Positions 63,391 through 64,000 of a DNA stretch of 64,000 nt are shown here, piece after piece (position 1 is the stretch's first letter; every line of letters starts with the position of its first letter). The notes beneath the pieces are model-generated. The model searched no databases. It had not been told where the DNA came from and saw only the letters and a program-made list of their open reading frames with translations. Source of the DNA: Pseudomonas sp. AN-1 (GTDB taxonomy: Bacteria > Pseudomonadota > Gammaproteobacteria > Pseudomonadales > Pseudomonadaceae); assembly GCF_034057115.1 (NCBI RefSeq), contig NZ_CP139195.1, positions 372,001-436,000 on the forward strand. The letters run 5' to 3'. Position numbers and translations under genes: made by a program.

Positions 63391-64000
63391 CCGGGCCGCG
63401 GATGTCCACCTGCATGGCCGCCAGCGATTCGGCGATGGCGCGCAGCAGCTGCTGGACGATGCCCTCGTCGATCTGGCCGATGTGGCCGATGCGGAAGCTC
63501 TCGGCGAGGGTCAGCTTGCCGGGGTAGATGATGAACTGGCGCTGTTTCAGCTCGTCGTAGAAGCGCTTGAACTCGAAGTTGGGGTGCTCGGGGCAGAAGA
63601 AGGTGGTGATGATCGGCGACAGCCAACGGTCCTCCAGCAGGGTGCGGAAGCCCAGGGCGCGCATGCCGGCCACCAGCACGTCGCGGTTGCGCGAGTAGCG
63701 CGCCAGGCGCCCGGCGACGCCACCCTCGGCGCGGTGCTGCTCGAGTGCGGCGCGGAAGGCCATCACGCTGTGGGTCGGCGGGGTGAAGCGCCACTGGCCG
63801 CTGCGCTCCATGTACTGCCACTGCTCGAACAGGTCGAGGCTCAGCGAGTGGAAGCGCCCCCTGGACTGCTCGAGCAGATCGCGGCGGGCGATGACGAAGC
63901 CGAAGCCGGGGATGCCCTCGATGCACTTGTTGGCCGAGGACACCAGGATGTCGAAGGGGATGGCGTCGACGGTCAGCGGCACCGCGCCGAACGAGCTCAT
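63383..64000 (-). CDS. phnW: 2-Aminoethylphosphonate:pyruvate aminotransferase, C-terminal part
   Basis: 206 codons are visible; the first part of the gene lies beyond the window, so the MSSFG at the edge is internal. SSANKC holds the PLP-binding lysine, and [37 protein letters not shown] and FRIGHIGQ match PhnW (about 370 aa in full). It moves the amino group of AEP to pyruvate, giving phosphonoacetaldehyde and alanine. Likely the first gene of the phnW-MFS-phnX-aldehyde dehydrogenase operon, which ends at the 59316 terminator. Confidence 0.92.
   Translation of the reverse strand: MSSFGAVPLTVDAIPFDILVSSANKCIEGIPGFGFVIARRDLLEQSRGRFHSLSLDLFEQWQYMERSGQWRFTPPTHSVMAFRAALEQHRAEGGVAGRLARYSRNRDVLVAGMRALGFRTLLEDRWLSPIITTFFCPEHPNFEFKRFYDELKQRQFIIYPGKLTLAESFRIGHIGQIDEGIVQQLLRAIAESLAAMQVDIRGPAA

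Overview
The window is a high-GC chromosomal segment that reads as a Pseudomonadaceae genome (Pseudomonas, with some Azotobacter-like touches in the molybdenum region). The evidence is the conserved run gltA <-> sdhCDAB-sucAB-lpdG-sucCD, brnQ, a DUF599 gene, htpG, fabBA, a hybrid kinase, gpsA and sixA, the way the proteins match Pseudomonas families end to end, and the arrangement nirB-nirD-nasA-cobA. No phage, IS element, tRNA, rRNA or CRISPR array was seen.

Layout. 1-2291: partial DEDDh exonuclease, a 3-hydroxyisobutyrate-dehydrogenase-type enzyme, a DUF486 membrane protein and a YkgJ cysteine-cluster protein. 2387-15425: citrate synthase, divergent from the succinate dehydrogenase / 2-oxoglutarate dehydrogenase / succinyl-CoA synthetase series; GC-rich hairpins sit at the wide junctions. 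15523-22763: BrnQ, DUF599, a repeat-rich small lipoprotein, a membrane protein preceded by two overlapping tiny ORFs, HtpG with a sigma-32-like promoter, DUF3859 and OsmC proteins. 22899-24646: fabA-fabB for unsaturated fatty acid synthesis. 24853-29828: a three-gene minus-strand unit of TonB-dependent receptor, periplasmic binding protein and GacS-like hybrid histidine kinase. 29964-36494: gpsA, DUF4389, sixA, alpha/beta hydrolase, DUF4892, AI-2E family permease and YdgA family genes, all forward. 36531-39800: patatin-like RssA, then selD-selU (mnmH) for selenophosphate and tRNA selenation. 39872-43693: molybdate control and uptake (modE-modABC), with a perfect 12+12 bp ModE-type operator and a tiny Mop-domain remnant on the other side of it. 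43765-45964: lipoprotein, a cytochrome c with a SUOX-like N-terminal region, an AEC permease and a 32-residue membrane ORF. 46416-52973: nitrate/nitrite assimilation (nirB-nirD-nasA-cobA, minus strand). Upstream lie a sigma-54 promoter and a leader RNA with two A..G-loop hairpins, the second overlapping an intrinsic terminator, i.e. the architecture of ANTAR (NasT-type) antitermination. 53253-64000: 2-aminoethylphosphonate (AEP) use: FAD oxidoreductase, ABC importer, LysR regulator, aldehyde dehydrogenase, phosphonoacetaldehyde hydrolase, a GlpT-like MFS carrier and the C-terminal part of the AEP transaminase, cut by the window end.

How it works together. GltA through SucCD covers much of the TCA cycle. 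ModABC supplies molybdate for the molybdopterin nitrate reductase NasA, and CobA makes the siroheme precursor needed by NirB, so the mod and nas regions are functionally linked. In the phosphonate block PhnW makes phosphonoacetaldehyde, PhnX splits it to acetaldehyde and phosphate, and the adjacent aldehyde dehydrogenase can oxidise the acetaldehyde to acetate, which feeds the TCA cycle. The parts most worth a second look are the nirB leader, the Mop remnant at the ModE operator, the receptor/binding-protein/kinase unit, and the composition of the phosphonate cluster.
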